Positions 49,701 to 61,989 of a stretch of DNA of 64,000 nucleotides are shown here, piece by piece. Below the pieces are notes generated by a model, which was given only the letters and a program-made list of their open reading frames with translations, did no database searches and had not been told where the DNA came from. The DNA lies in NCBI GenBank assembly GCA_036583965.1, contig JAZBQD010000030.1, forward strand, positions 57,847,551 to 57,911,550. The letters run 5' to 3'. Each line of letters starts with the position of its first letter. Position 1 is the first letter of the stretch. This stretch comes from Prunella strophiata. Taxonomy: Eukaryota > Chordata > Aves > Passeriformes > Prunellidae. The position numbers and the translations under genes were made by a program.

Positions 49701-49864
49701 CTGCAGCAGGGGGACATGGGGGGCTGTAAACATGCACCTCCACAAGTTGGCAGCATCCTCATTTTTCTGGCTGCCTCTATTTTGCTCAGTAATTGGCAGC
49801 ATCTGGTAGTGCTTCACCCTGCTATCCACAAGAAGCTGCAGCCAGAGCCACAGAAGAATGTGAA
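49701..49864 (-). CDS. Putative internal coding exon
   Basis: The minus strand has a donor after CTGCTGCAG (GTTACTGCC) and 45 open codons back to a classic acceptor, CTTCTGTGGCTCTGGCTGCAG, at 49,835. The product includes VDSRVKHYQMLPITEQNRG and NLWRCMFTAPHVPLLQ, with balanced, protein-like composition. The frame remains open a little further, so a second acceptor (GAATGTAG) at 49,864 is possible; the coordinates given use this longer form. With the 49,835 acceptor the start is phase 0; with 49,864 it is phase 1. The exon ends in phase 0 in both cases and so joins in frame to the 45.0-kb exon. No family is recognised. Confidence 0.5.
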
Positions 49865-50423
49865 CTACATTCTATGAGCTACGCCTGCAATGTTTGAGAA
49901 TTGGCAGATCTGTACCACACCTTTGATGGCTTAATTGTGCTAGCACACATAACAACAAGGAGTAAAAGCAAATTCTCCAGATGTTCTGGGAATATACATG
50001 CGAGTAACCATACTGTCATCTTTCATTACACCTGTTAGCTAGATTAAGATACCAAATGCAGGATAACACACTATATTCTCACCTTTTCCTTGATGTTTTA
50101 ACTAAGTCTAAAGGTAATTAAATGACTTTATGCAAGTAATAGGTAGTTGTTGTGATGAGAGTAAGAATTCGACTAATAAGGATTGAAAACACTATGATTC
50201 CCTTTTTTTTACAGTTGAAAAAGAAAAAGATAGTTGATCTGAAGTCTACATTGCAAGACCTTGTAACACTAACTCTCACAACACGTTCTTGGGGATCTAA
50301 AGTAAACTAGCTTCCTAGGACCTCTCAGTAGTTTACAGAGAATGAAATGAATCACCAATGACTAGTTCAAAGCAGAAACAAAACTCGTTTCTTAAGTACA
50401 ATCCATAGCCTTTAGTAAAATAC

Positions 50424-50481
50424 CTTGACTCTCTATACAATGCACAGGGAGGATTAGATGGGATTCAGAACAGACAGCATG
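50424..50481 (-). CDS. Possible short exon, 19 codons
   Basis: Good borders (ATATAAATCTTGCACAG acceptor, GTCAAG/GTATTTTAC donor) enclose 58 bp open in only one frame, encoding HAVCSESHLILPVHC and four more residues. It ends in phase 1, which fits the longer 49,864 acceptor of the next exon but not the 49,835 one. The borders are the best among the short candidates, but length leaves it uncertain. Confidence 0.3.
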
Positions 50482-50823
50482 CTGTGCAAGATTTATATAA
50501 TAGAGAAGGTCAAGACTTAAATCCTGCACTTACGTCAGACCGGGTTTACAACTCAGAAACCTCTCCTGCACTAATGTAACATGTCCCTCCTCTCAAAATA
50601 ACAGGCACCTGTTCCTTGTAAAACATAGAGGTCAGGGGATTGTTTTTCTACTGTTTAAGTGGGATTTAGAATGAAGGAATTCAAATCCAAATAACTGGCG
50701 GCAAGATGCTGAGGAATCTTTACATTTTTGTCACTGTGTTACTTTGCAGAAACAAATGTGGAATGCACTGGGCTGGAGAGCAAAATTGGAATCCTAGTGA
50801 CTGCTGAAAGATAGACCACCTAC

Positions 50824-51515
50824 CTCTTGACCCCATCCCCAAGGACTGTTACAGTGCTATATAAATCAAAAGTGAATGAAGCCATAAAAAGGCCTAGCAG
50901 CCAAGATCAAAACTAATCTTTTAAAATTTTAACCCCCTCTGAAATGTCACTTAGGGTGCTTGCTCTTTCCACTGCCATGCATCTGCTTGGCAGTACTCAT
51001 TGCCTCTTGACATCAGGAGATCCCTATTTTCTCCTTTTTTCAGCCTATGTTTAAGACTGATTTGTTTTCATTGACTTTTAACTGACATTAGCTAATTATT
51101 AACTCTGCAGGATAGATTAAATTTTAATTTTAATGTCATTGTAAAACACCATGAGCTGCCTCAGCATGATAAGATGCTATAAAAGTTTAAACTGTTGTTT
51201 TAAGTTAGCCACCTGTTCAAAACATTAAAAATCTACACATTTAAATCAATCACACTGCACTGGATGCCCCATCAAGGCTAATGTTGATAAATTACACTCT
51301 TAGCTCTAGTAGATATAGAGTCATTATTCTTCAGAACAGTAATATATTGGACTTTATTTTGTAGAGTTTTAGTTGGGATTGCAGTTTCATTTTACAAAAT
51401 CCTTAATACACTCCAATGAGTACTTTCCAATCTGCCAAATTGCTCAGCGAATTATTCTGGCTAAACAGTACCTTTGAGTTTCTGTCTGGCATGTGAGACC
51501 TATGCTGGAGATGTA
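50824..51515 (-). other. Two very short exon-like segments
   Basis: Segments 50,824-50,856 (33 bp) and 51,472-51,515 (44 bp) each have a pyrimidine-tract acceptor and a GT donor on the minus strand. Each is open in a frame compatible with the 50.4-kb candidate. At such lengths an open frame is expected by chance, so these are noted only as possible parts of the minus-strand gene. Confidence 0.15.
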
Positions 51516-52288
51516 CTGTTCCAGAAAGGAGTTCATGGAAGTACTCTGGGCCAAATCAGAAGAACTGGATAAGATGAAAAAAAATCGTTCTGTCTCTAGA
51601 TAAAACAGATGAATCTGCAGGCTGAGGCAAATAAGATTTTTGCCTTAGGTGTGGTATACAGTTAGGAAAAAAAAAGTTACTTTTTCTAGGATTTTCTACC
51701 TATTTTCCCATGCCTGTCTTGTCTCTTCACATGGTAAGTTTACTTGCATAAATACTATTTCTTATCAAAAGCAAAAAGGGCTCTTTCTACAGCTCCAATA
51801 AAGGAAGGCAACACATGGAGGCTGCATTTAGTAGACCTTGTTCTGCAGTCATGGACCTGACTTTACCACCTCTTGTTCTTCTTGTGCTCAGAAAGGTTTT
51901 TAAGCAAGCCAAAAGACACAGACTTCATAATTTTATTATAGCTGAAACAATCTTCAACAATCCTGCAGCTGAATGACCTCTTCATCTTGTTCATTATTTT
52001 CATTTAGAGGAATATAAATTCTTTCTAAGACCACACAAAAAAAAAAGCTGTATTGTCTGAGACAGGTGACAGGACACACTTCAGTTTCCCTTTGTAATAT
52101 GCCCCTGCTTATTCCTAGTCTAGGAATTCATTGAAAGACTCCCCAAAGAGATTAATTTTTAACTTTGTTGTTGAGGAGTGCAAAAATGTTAAAGGGGATT
52201 TAGCTGAATGCACTGAGGCTTAGCACGGGTTTACCACCCATAACCATCTAGGACTGTTCTCCTGCACACAATGTCTGTGCACAGGAAC

Positions 52289-52467
52289 CTGTGCTCTGAC
52301 AGTGATTAGCAGTATCAGTGTAGCTGCTGCATGGCAGAGGAACAGGGTGCCGTATGCAGATCCTGATTAAGGGACACAGACTGCCCTGCAGCCGTGCAGA
52401 TGAAAACAGGGCTGGCTCTGGAGCGCACTCCTGGTGCCCACACGTCTGAAGGATCCGTGTGTTGCTG
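52289..52467 (-). CDS. Possible exon in GC-richer segment
   Basis: On the minus strand, TATATGTTGTGTTTGAAG serves as acceptor and AGCACAG/GTTCCTG as donor around 179 bp open in one frame (59 codons, phase 2 to phase 1). The sequence is GC-richer and has CpGs. A second frame is also open across most of it, which weakens the case. The product is rich in cysteine, proline and serine (for example RHPVPLPCSSY) and resembles nothing I know. Confidence 0.22.
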
Positions 52468-53006
52468 CTTCAAACACAACATATAATTAATACTTTTACA
52501 AATTTTTGGTTCAAAGTGTTTAAAAAAAAGAAGTCTATAATACATCTGTCTGCCTCTGAGTGCTGCTGTAGCATTTTAACCTCTGTGACTGCATGCTGCA
52601 TGTCGTGAGATGCTCTATGATTTTTTCAAGGGTTGTGTTGCAATGACCCAGAACATGGGTTCTTCTTCTCCCAAAGAATCAAGTAGAAGAGAAAATCAAA
52701 TTCTAGTATTCATGCCTTGTCTCTAAGACTCCTGTTCATCCAAATAATACTTTCCTAATTTTGACCAAAAATCAGTGAAATTAAGCTCTTAGATTATTTA
52801 AACAAAGTCTAGATTGCAAGCAGGTGGTGAGATGGAGAATGGAAATTCTTAATATCTAAATACACTTTCTTCCTAGTAGAGATAAGTCCTCTGAAACTTT
52901 GAAAAATTTAAGGGTATCTTTCTTTACATGTGCAATATTTGCTTATCTCTTTCTGTTTGGAATTTCTTCAGTAATTTTGTAATGGAAAGCTAAATACCAT
53001 TTGACC

Positions 53007-53025
53007 TTTTTTTTTTTTTTTTTTT
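53007..53025 (+). repeat. Poly-T tract, 19 bp
   Basis: An uninterrupted run of T, followed by CACAG. Confidence 0.9.
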
Positions 53026-53258
53026 CACAGATGCATGTGGAGTATTTCTGTCCTAACATTTCTCTACAAAACAATTTTGTGTAAGCTACAACAGCTACCA
53101 CAACAAAGGGGATCATAGAGCCCTGACATACTGTGTCATCTGTCATTTCTGACAAATGTAAATGCAAGAATAAAATCCTGGGTAGAGAATAAGAAAATAT
53201 GAGTCAGAGTTGAGTGAAAGGGCATCAAAGGCTTTAGCTCCTGATGCTTTTTCTTTAC

Positions 53259-53298
53259 CTCTGTTGTTTTTCTCTGATTAATCTGCATAGTGTAGTTT
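53259..53298 (-). other. Micro-exon-like segment with strong splice sites
   Basis: The 40-bp segment has an excellent acceptor (ATATATTTTCTTCTAACAG) and a strong donor (CAGAG/GTAAAG) on the minus strand. Two of three frames are open. Phase 1 to phase 2 would fit the 52.3-kb candidate. It is too short to prove coding. Confidence 0.2.
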
Positions 53299-53384
53299 CT
53301 GTTAGAAGAAAATATATTCAACAGCTGAAGAGAAGTGGGGCAGATGCACTCCAATATCCCTAGGTCTGACCAGCAGTGAGGCTG

Positions 53385-54110
53385 CAGATGTGTTCTCAGC
53401 AGGCACACACACCAAGCACACACATACACCATGTACATCCATATGTACACAGACAGGCACACAGATCAGACACACCAAACAGATGAGCCACAGAAAAAAC
53501 AGACATTACCAATGACCTCATCCTTCTTTCTCTCTGGCAGAGAGAGATGGAGGTCCACTGGTGACAGTATACACATAAATAGATACAGTGTGGATCTTTT
53601 CAGCAGCTGGGCTCACTGTTGAGTAAATGTTCATGGACCACATAAAGTCTCACCAGCAGCTGGCATCTGGACATTCCGGCCCCTGAGGCTGCAGGCCCCA
53701 CTATTTTTGCTGATACAGGCCATTGCAGAAACACAAAATTGATGAGGACTTCCCTGGTCCCCATAGTGAGTCTCCCTGTGCTCTAATTCATAGACATAAA
53801 GGCTGACCCTCAGAGACAAATCCATGCACTTCTTCCCAGCTACTTTGTCTTGACCATTGCTAGAGATCCCTTGTACATTTTCACATTTCCTTGTACACCT
53901 ACCCTTGTTCCTCTTTCTGCATCACAGACATATTTGTGTCTCCTAGTCTGACTCTGAACACACATCACCATACACCTCTGTCCCCCTTCCCCATTCCCAC
54001 AAGCACAGACTGAGTAGAGAACCCTCACACACAAAAGAGTTAGAAAGGAATTTAATAAGATAGGATGCGCCACTGTGGTTATGTGCAAGACATAGCCAGG
54101 CAAATAAACA
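53385..54110 (-). mobile_element. Probable LTR fragment, minus orientation
   Basis: A GC-richer block opens with a CA-rich stretch (CAGGCACACACACC, CACACACATACACC). It continues with CCGGCCCCTGAGGCTGCAGGCCCC, TTCCCTGGTCCCCATAGTGAGTCTCCCTGTGCTC and ACACCTCTGTCCCCCTTCCCC, then a minus-strand AATAAA-like site in GAATTTAATAAG. This is how an avian retroviral LTR looks in reverse. Ends and family could not be fixed. Frames of 64-108 codons inside it are incidental. Confidence 0.4.
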
Positions 54111-54309
54111 TCCCTTTCTATTCCCTTTGTTCTCTATTCACATTTCTTCCTCCCAAAGTCACTTAAATCCATCACTTTTGTTCCTCCTCATTCCTTTCCT
54201 TGTCTAAATATCCCAGAATAAGTCCTGTGTCATGCTGAATTGCTTTTCACCCACAGGGAAACCTCTAGGTTTCACGCTCCTAGGTAACAATCCCAGTTAG
54301 TTTGAATGG

Positions 54310-54883
54310 TTATCCAAAGAGCTGCTCTGGCTTGATTTAGGATCAGAAATAGTTTGACCAGAAGGACCAGGGAAGTGATTGTCCTTCTGTACTCAGCACC
54401 AGTGTACTGTGTTCTGTTTTGGGCCCTTCATTTCAAGAAATACATTGAGGTGATGGAGCAAATCCAGAGAAAGGCAATGAAATTGATGAAGAGAGTAAGT
54501 TACATGAAGAGTGGCTAAGAGAGCTGGAGTTGTTTAGTCTGGAGAAAAGGAGACTCATGGGTTTTCTACAACCACCTGAAAGGAGGTTGTAACAACATGA
54601 GATCAATCTCTTCTCCCAAGTAACCAGCGACAGGAGGAGAAGTCACACCCTCAAGTTGCACCAAGGGAAGTTCATGTTGGACTTCGGAAGAGTTTATTTA
54701 TGGAAAAGGTTTTTAAGCATTGGAATGGACTGCCCAGAGAAATGGTTAGGTCACCATGCCTGCAGGTTCAAGAAATGATTGGATGTGGCACTTTGTTCCA
54801 TGATCTAGTTGAAAAGATGATGGTCAAAGGCTGAACTCAGTGATTTTGGATGTCTTTTCCAACCTTAATTGTTCTATAATTCC
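54310..54883 (+). mobile_element. CR1 LINE 3' fragment
   Basis: Landmarks are AGTGATTGTCCTTCTGTACTC, GGCCCTTCATTTCAAG, AAATCCAGAGAAAGGCAATGAAATTG, GGAGTTGTTTAGTCTGGAGAAAAGGAGAC, CCTCAAGTTGCACCAAGGGAAGTTCA and a TTTCCAACCTTAATTGTTCTATAATTCC end. These mark a CR1 of a subfamily different from the 4-kb copy. It is 5' truncated and non-coding. Like the other three CR1 copies it lies on the plus strand, antisense to the proposed gene. Confidence 0.9.
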
Positions 54884-55031
54884 CCATTACTCCTCAAGAT
54901 GCTTTCCATGTTTGTAAAATGGGGCTGAGGTTCTCCAGTCACAGCCTGTGTGGAATGTTTATTCTCAGGAGTCCTTAGTTCTGGTTCCAACTTGTCATAG
55001 TGACTCCTATTGCTTCTCTGATTTCTGAAGA

Positions 55032-55046
55032 TTTTTTTTTTTTTTT
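55032..55046 (+). repeat. Poly-T tract, 15 bp
   Basis: An uninterrupted run of T, followed by CAG. Confidence 0.9.
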
Positions 55047-55542
55047 CAGATGGGCCTTTGAAGTGCCAATAGCCCCTTGTGAGGCACCTTGGAATAGTTC
55101 ACTTGGGTATTGTTTGGGGTGCCTCTCCTGCCATTGGAATTCTGAGCTCCTTTGTGTGTAGGCAGTTGGTTTTTGTCACATAACCTTAGGTTTAAACCCC
55201 TACCTCAATTTAATGATTTCTGGAGACCCTATAATCCCAGATTTCAAAATTTCATTGATTTAAACAAGTAGTTTCAGTCTCACTATTTAATGAGGAATAA
55301 GTGGTTTACTCTCATTTTTTGAAAAAGAGGTATTAATATCTTCCCTAGCTATGAGGAAGCCTTTAAAGTGGTGACCAGAATTAAATTAATTTTTATAAGT
55401 ATGTATTCAGAATAATGTATATAGTTTTTATCTTTTCAGTATCCAAGGATTTATTCTGTCTGAGTACTCTTAAATACAATTTTCTTGTCTGAGGTAATTT
55501 ATGCCCAAGAACTTCTGCAGAGGTGATAAGTGCTTCTTTCAC

Positions 55543-55666
55543 CTTCCAGCAGTGATTCAAATGTGGGTGGCTCATTCTGTGCTCACCAAATGTACACCCT
55601 AAGCTCAGGTGGGTGGCAGATGGATATCTCTGATACCTGTGGGCAGCAAATATTCTCCCTTTGAAC
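55543..55666 (-). other. Two micro-exon-like segments
   Basis: Segments 55,543-55,576 (34 bp; encodes EPPTFESLLE) and 55,637-55,666 (30 bp; encodes VQRENICCPQ) have AG/GT borders on the minus strand. Their phases are compatible with each other and with the segment at 53,259. They are very short, and only 60 bp separates them, which is short for an avian intron. Probably chance. Confidence 0.15.
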
Positions 55667-55669
55667 CTG

Positions 55670-58600
55670 TAGGACCCAGCAGAAATTCAGACTAAGGAAG
55701 CATCAGCATCTGTAAAGCAATTGACTCTGTATTTGCCAAACCTTTGGGCAACAAGTTACTCTCTATGTATGCACACATTTTTCATCTATCTTTCAGAAAA
55801 TGTTTTGCCTAGTCCACAGACAGCAGAATTTCACAGTCTTGTTGGCATCTGGGCTTTTTTTGTTAGGTATGTTTGTACTGTTCCTTAATGATTACATTTT
55901 ATGGTAATTGCTTTTTCCTTTGACAGACAGCTTTGGTCCTCTATGTGGTATACCCATTATCTTTAGAAAAGCACTCAGACTTTCAGAAGGTAAAAAGCAG
56001 AGAAGAAATACATTGAGAAATTTATGAAAAATAATAACAGCAATATCCATCTAAATAAGAGTTTGGGATGAGTAAAATCTTGCATGTTTTCTATTGACAT
56101 CTGCAGAACAAGCTGTGCAGAAATGAACACCTGAAAATAATTATATGCTATGCAGTAAACTTTGGAAGAACTTTTAGAAAACTACCCATAGAGAGTGCAA
56201 AAAAAAGTCTAATATGTCTGTATTGCTTGACAAAATCCCTCTCTTATCTGGTTGGCTTGCTGTCTGCTGCTTTTGCAGCAGTACAGAGAAAAAAAAACAG
56301 CAAATGAACCTACATTATCAAAGGACACTAGAAAGTTTTAAATATTTAAAATATAGATAATGAAAAGTTTATAATGTATACTAAAAGTATAAGGAATGAG
56401 ATGTTTCTATCAAGAATAATAGTTTTGAGGGGTTTTGGTTTGTTTTTTTTTATCGATCAGAAATTTCTGAATAACATTATAACTGTATAAAATTGAGCTG
56501 GAAAAAAATTGTTTCAAAGGTCATCTACCCTTAAAGGGAAGGTATGACTGTAGTCAAAGAACCAAAGGTCTTGCAAAGATGCCCAAAGGTATTCTTTAGC
56601 ATCTGAAAGTGCAGTAGAAAGTTCTGCTAAGATCCACTTTGAAATATTTTCTCGTTTAAGACTGGGGTGAAACCTATCTGAGTGGATCTATTACACAGGT
56701 TATTACCATGCTGTATGCTCTGTCTTGATATGTAGTAAATCCTTTTTCTCTACGGTTAAAGAAATAAAATTGTAAATGAGATACTTGAAATAAACTTTTC
56801 CACTCTATTCAGCACTGATAAGGGCCTCAGCCAGAGTACTCTTTCCAGTTTCAGGGAAGATAGTTTAAGGATAAAGGAAAACAGAAGAGAGCCCAGAGGA
56901 CAGCCACAAGAATGCTATGGTCTCCATGAAAAATTTATATAAAAGGAACAGTTTTTAAAGAAAAAAAGGAAATGAATAGAAATATATAAAAGTAGCTTCT
57001 CACTAAGACATTTTTTTCTCATAGTCTCCATTGTGCTTCATGGTCACTGGAACAGATAAATTGGCTTAATTTTTAGAGAAGAAATTTTAAATTAGAATTT
57101 AGCACTTTTGAAATGGTAAGGTTTTGTGCACAAAAATGACCTTCCAAGGAAGATAATGGGATATCTTTTCTGGGCATTTAAAAGTATAGTACCGAAAAAA
57201 ACCCCTTAATAGATATTTGAGGCAGTTTTGATTTTTGACAAATTCTTCTTATTCATTTTTTAAGGAAATAACCAGATGGGTGTTTGAGGTCCCTATAATT
57301 CTGTAGTTTGGTAAATGATTACTTGGCTCTAGCCATTTTGAACGTAGGCTCCCAGTTTAAACTGGATATATCTGCTGGGATGTCAGTGCATTAAAGAGGA
57401 AAACAGTGAGAACCTGACCTGAGTCAGGTCAGGAGCGTGTTCCAGCTGTGTATCAAGCCCCAGAAAATGAAAGAACCTAGAAGCAGAGGATAGACCTACA
57501 TCCCAGTCGCTGATTTTAAGGGATCACAGACATTTTAACTTAGATTAATTTCTGAAGGTAATATGAACCTTAAATTTTTGAAGTTTAGGCATTTTCCTAG
57601 ATTAATATCTTTGATAAAACTTCCCTTGTGAAGCTGGATAAATATACTGATTTCCCAAAATAACTGAGGAATGGTCATAGGTTACATTTTTAAGACACTG
57701 ACAGGCAGACTCAGAGGAATTCTTTTCACAGAAAACCAGTGATGTGAGACTTCTTAATTTGAAAATAATTTTATAAAATGAAGACACATGAATTCAGCAT
57801 AGAACACTCTTAACATATTTTTGTTTTATAAAGCATGCATATTCTCATCATGATGCTGTATTGACCGTAGATGTTAGACAATGTGTAGGTATGAATTATC
57901 ATAGACTCTGGTGCTTTATGTTTTAACATTTGAAAATGCTATTTTTAGAGCTAACCCCATTCAGGTTTCTAAAATTTTTACTTTTAAATTAAATTTTTAT
58001 TAATGAAATCTAATAAGGTGTGGATTTAAAGTATTTACTATATCCTAAACTATCTGAAATTCAATAAAAATCCTCATAGTTAATTGAACAATTGCAATCA
58101 TTTAACTAATATGTGTCTGATAATATGCACACCTCACACAGAGATAGTCAGACATGAATTTTAGATAACTTTATCTCACTTCTTTTTCAAACAAGCTTTC
58201 AAACAATACTAGTAATTGAGGTTTTGCTCTATATTTTCTTTGTAAATATAGCCAACATTTTGAATGTACAGATATTTCACTTGAGAATCACTAATCATAC
58301 CTACAGTTATCTAGATGTCTCATAAACTGAGACTAAGCTTTAAAAACCCAGGTAACTTTGTCTTCCAGGAATTCCTGTCAAAGAGACAGAGAGAAAACTA
58401 TTTATTCTTCTGAATAATAGAGGTAATTTTTGAGTCAGTTCTTCTAATGTTCTGGTACAGTGTCTCAGATGATAATACCTGGAAATAAGTAGTAACTCTC
58501 TGGAATGTACCTGAAGACACCTCAGAGCCAGAGGAAAACTATGAATGTAACCATAATTTTACTTTTCTTCCTTGTGTAGATTATGGAAGAAATAACAAAT

Positions 58601-59770
58601 AAATGCTCAGTGTGTCCAAGATTCATGCAGGTTGGCTTTATTACAAGAGTGTAAATTTCTGCCTTTAGAAGAAATAAACAAAAAACCTGAAAGCTGACTT
58701 ATGCAGGTGGTTGTGCAGTTCCCTTGACTGCCCATACAACATATGACTAGGATTAAAAATTAATTTACAGGTACAATTAATTCAGTTATGTAATTCAATA
58801 TCTTCTCAACTGTTGCTGCCATTAGGTGTATTCATACAGATAATGGCCATCCCAGAGAAGCATTGTACATTGCTTTAAATAAAATCTCTTAGAAACTTAT
58901 TTCACCTGCTGAAGTCTTAACACTCCAGTAACAGACTTAAAATGATAGTTAATTTTATATTTATATTCTTTCCCATGCAAAATATCATGAACAACTGCAC
59001 CTCTGATAAAGAATTTTTGTTAATAGGTAATACCTTAGGTCTTGAACTGCAGGAGAGCACCTAAAGAAAATTTGTGATGGGTAAAATGTATCTTAGATTA
59101 CATTTGCATTAAACCTATGGAACATAAATGAAATTCTGCAGCCTCAGGATTAAAGGAATGTATAACTAAGAGAGTCCTTTACTTAATATTTCTTTTTTTG
59201 GTGTACATAACTACCTCTGATGTTACTTCTGAGGAAGACTGCCACAAATTGCAAAGAGTAAATGTGAACCAAAGGAAGGACAGAGGAATTCCAGACTATT
59301 TAAGTATTCGGAAACTTTGTGTATGCCTGGTTGTCATTTTTTCCTTTTTTTTTTTTATTCTTAAGTTCAGGCAGCTCAATTACAGCTTTGCACTTTTTGA
59401 TTTAGAACAAGGAATATAAGTTATGAGGATGCTCTAGATGTGTTTGTCCTTAAGATCCTGACTACAGAATCATGGAATGTCATTTATCTGATAGTTCAAA
59501 CAGCATAAATCCCATTTAAAATACTTTGCATGCAGGAAGAATGAACAGAAGGACAAGTGTAACATCTCTGACCTGAGATTCTCTGGTGTTCTTGCTGATA
59601 ATGCAGTGGAGTTCCTTCAGGGTGAGTTGGTGAAGAGAGTACGAATAAATATATTTTTATGACCCTTTGCTTCATGACCAGCTAGTGTCAAATAATGGAG
59701 CATACCAAACTAACACCAGCAAAGATACTTCCACTCTAAGCCCACATCATAAGTGAAAAAGTTTTAAAAA
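55670..59770. other. AT-rich stretch, no clear gene
   Basis: Several short minus-strand segments have splice-like edges (near 56,110-56,180, 57,411-57,437 and 58,480-58,512), but none exceeds about 50 bp. A 61-codon minus-strand frame at 57,602-57,787 has protein-like stretches but no donor. No mobile element was recognised. Confidence 0.4.
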
Positions 59771-59773
59771 AAC

Positions 59774-59904
59774 CTGTAAGGGCTTTAAAGTCAAAAAAAA
59801 CACTCCTACACAAATAATTTTTTGCCTCATAAAAAGAGGCAAACACAAATCCTAAATCTTGCTGATATTTAATAGATTTTAGTTCTGTATGTCTCCTGGG
59901 ACGT
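59774..59904 (-). CDS. Putative internal coding exon
   Basis: A strong acceptor (GTGTACTTTTATTTTGGCAATAG) on the minus strand is followed by 131 bp open in one frame, then CTTACAG/GTTTTTTTA. The product includes RPRRHTELKSIKYQQDLG and VFASFYEAKNYLCR. The start is phase 2 and the end phase 1. The acceptor and the frame are good; the donor is mediocre and the last third is T-rich. It could be an upstream exon of the gene seen at 43-50 kb, or chance. The family is not recognised. Confidence 0.35.
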
Positions 59905-59999
59905 CTATTGCCAAAATAAAAGTACACAGATGAAAAATTACTACACAAATGCAAATTACTAGTTATTAGCATTCTGAGTGTCCAAGAGCATCCACAAGG

Positions 60000-60016
60000 A
60001 AAAAAAAAAAAAAAAA
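60000..60016 (+). repeat. Poly-A tract, 17 bp
   Basis: An uninterrupted run of A. It is a T tract on the minus strand, about 95 bp upstream of the exon candidate at 59,774-59,904. Confidence 0.9.
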
Positions 60017-61019
60017 GGAATATGTTTTTCAGCATTTAACATTTTTCTTTAGGAGTTTTTTTACTTCCTTTCTCTTCTAAACATCATACTGTACCAATTA
60101 TTTTAAAAGCTGTTGCCCAGAATGTTCATTGCTATTTACTAACAAAGGTTACAATTTTGATTTACCCCCTCCTTATTTTCTTCAGAGGAAGCAATTTCAA
60201 ATAACAGTTTAATGAGTATCCTGCTATCTGAGACCTTTGCCTAACCCAGGAGTTGTGCAAAACCAATTAGAAGTGTACATTTGCAAATTGGGTGCATACA
60301 AGCATGACCAACTCCTCCTTCCCCTTCCTCCCCCGCCTCCAAAATAGGATTTCATTGTAAGTCAACTCAATTTGAAAACAAATTTTTTTCTCTGAGAACC
60401 CATGTCCTAACCCAAATGAGGCAGAGATGAATCACTCCTGAAAGAATATGCAATGTAAATGTCAAAAAAGACAATCATATGGAATTCCTGTGGAATTATT
60501 TGTTGTTATTTTGCTGGCTTTGTTTTTGATTTATTTTTTTCCCCTCATAATTTGCTACAGGATTTCTTTAATTTTTTATTCACATGAAGCCTTCTGTGAA
60601 GCATCTGAAAAGATGTAATGGTCAGAATAAAGAAAGCCAAAAGTTTTAATTTCTCTAAATACAGGCCAAGCACATAGAGTGCTCAGTTTTCCACACCTGG
60701 AAATGCCACTTGAAATGCCCAAATGTCCTGTTTAGTATCCAGGTGCTACTACTAGCATTAGGTGCCACTACAAAAGAGCATGTGTCCTCTGCGTGTGTCT
60801 GTGGCTTAACTCTGGTCTTGTAGCTCACCCCCACACAACTGCTTGCTCATCCTCTACACTTGGATGAAGGAGAAAATCAGAGGGGTAAAAAGCTAGAAAA
60901 CTCATAGGTTGAGATAAAAATATTTTAATAGGTGAAACAATACACCTATTAAATGTGTATTTTGTGTGAATGCACACAAACAAAGCAAAACAAAGAATTC
61001 ATTCACCATTTCCCACAGG

Positions 61020-61041
61020 AAGGCAGGCAGGCAGGCAGGCA
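61020..61041 (+). repeat. (GGCA)5 microsatellite
   Basis: Five GGCA units in AAGGCAGGCAGGCAGGCAGGCA. Confidence 0.9.
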
Positions 61042-61967
61042 TTCAGCCATTCCCAGGAAAAGGACCTCCATGGCATGTAACAGTGGTGTGGAAAGACAAA
61101 GGTCATCACTCCCAACATCTGGCCTTCCTCCTTCATGCCCCAGTTTTATTTACTGAGCATGATGCCATATGGTATGGGGTAACCCTTCAGTAATCTGAGG
61201 TCAGTTGTCATGTCTGTGTCCCCCCACAACTCCTTGTGTACTGCCATTCCCATTGCTGGTGGGGAAAAGAAATAAACAAGAAATGGACATTGTGTAAGAA
61301 ATGTTCAGCAGCAGCTAAAACATCCCTGCATTATCAACACTGTTTTCATTACAAATCCAGATCATAGCACCATAGAAACTACTAGGAATAAAATAACTCT
61401 ATCCTGTACAGAACTAGTACAAGACATCAAGAATAAACATCTAAAATGGCAACAGATGACTATGGGCAGTCAATTGAGTAAAATCCATACCCATCTAAAA
61501 AGATAGGCTGTAATAAAACAGGATACTGTAGTGCGAAGAAAAAAAAAATAAATTTCAATCAGCTTTTACAATAAAAATATACTTTATAAGAGTCATGTCA
61601 AGCAAAAGGACAGGCTTCTCCTCCCCAGTATCTTTTCTTTGCTGCAGTACACTATATAATCTTTTATGCCATAGTAATCTCAATTCTAGAACATATAACC
61701 TGCAGTGGTTTGTACTACTGATACTTTACACTGCTTTTTAAAGGGAGAGAAAAAGAGAATTAAGCCAGGGCAAAGAACTTTGTAAAATCCAAATGCTGCC
61801 ACTGTTTAGCAAAGGCACTCCTCCAGAATAAGTTGAGGGATTTGCATATGAATGGTCCTACTCTGACTGTTTCAGATTGTGATCTAAGCCAAAGAATCTA
61901 CCACCAGACTGGGTTCAAAAGTCTCAGGAGGAACAGATAAGAGGTTTTTTATACTAATAAAACTCAT

Positions 61968-61989
61968 ACTACTACTACTACTACTACTA
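61968..61989 (+). repeat. (ACT)7 microsatellite
   Basis: Seven ACT units, ending in AG. Confidence 0.9.
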
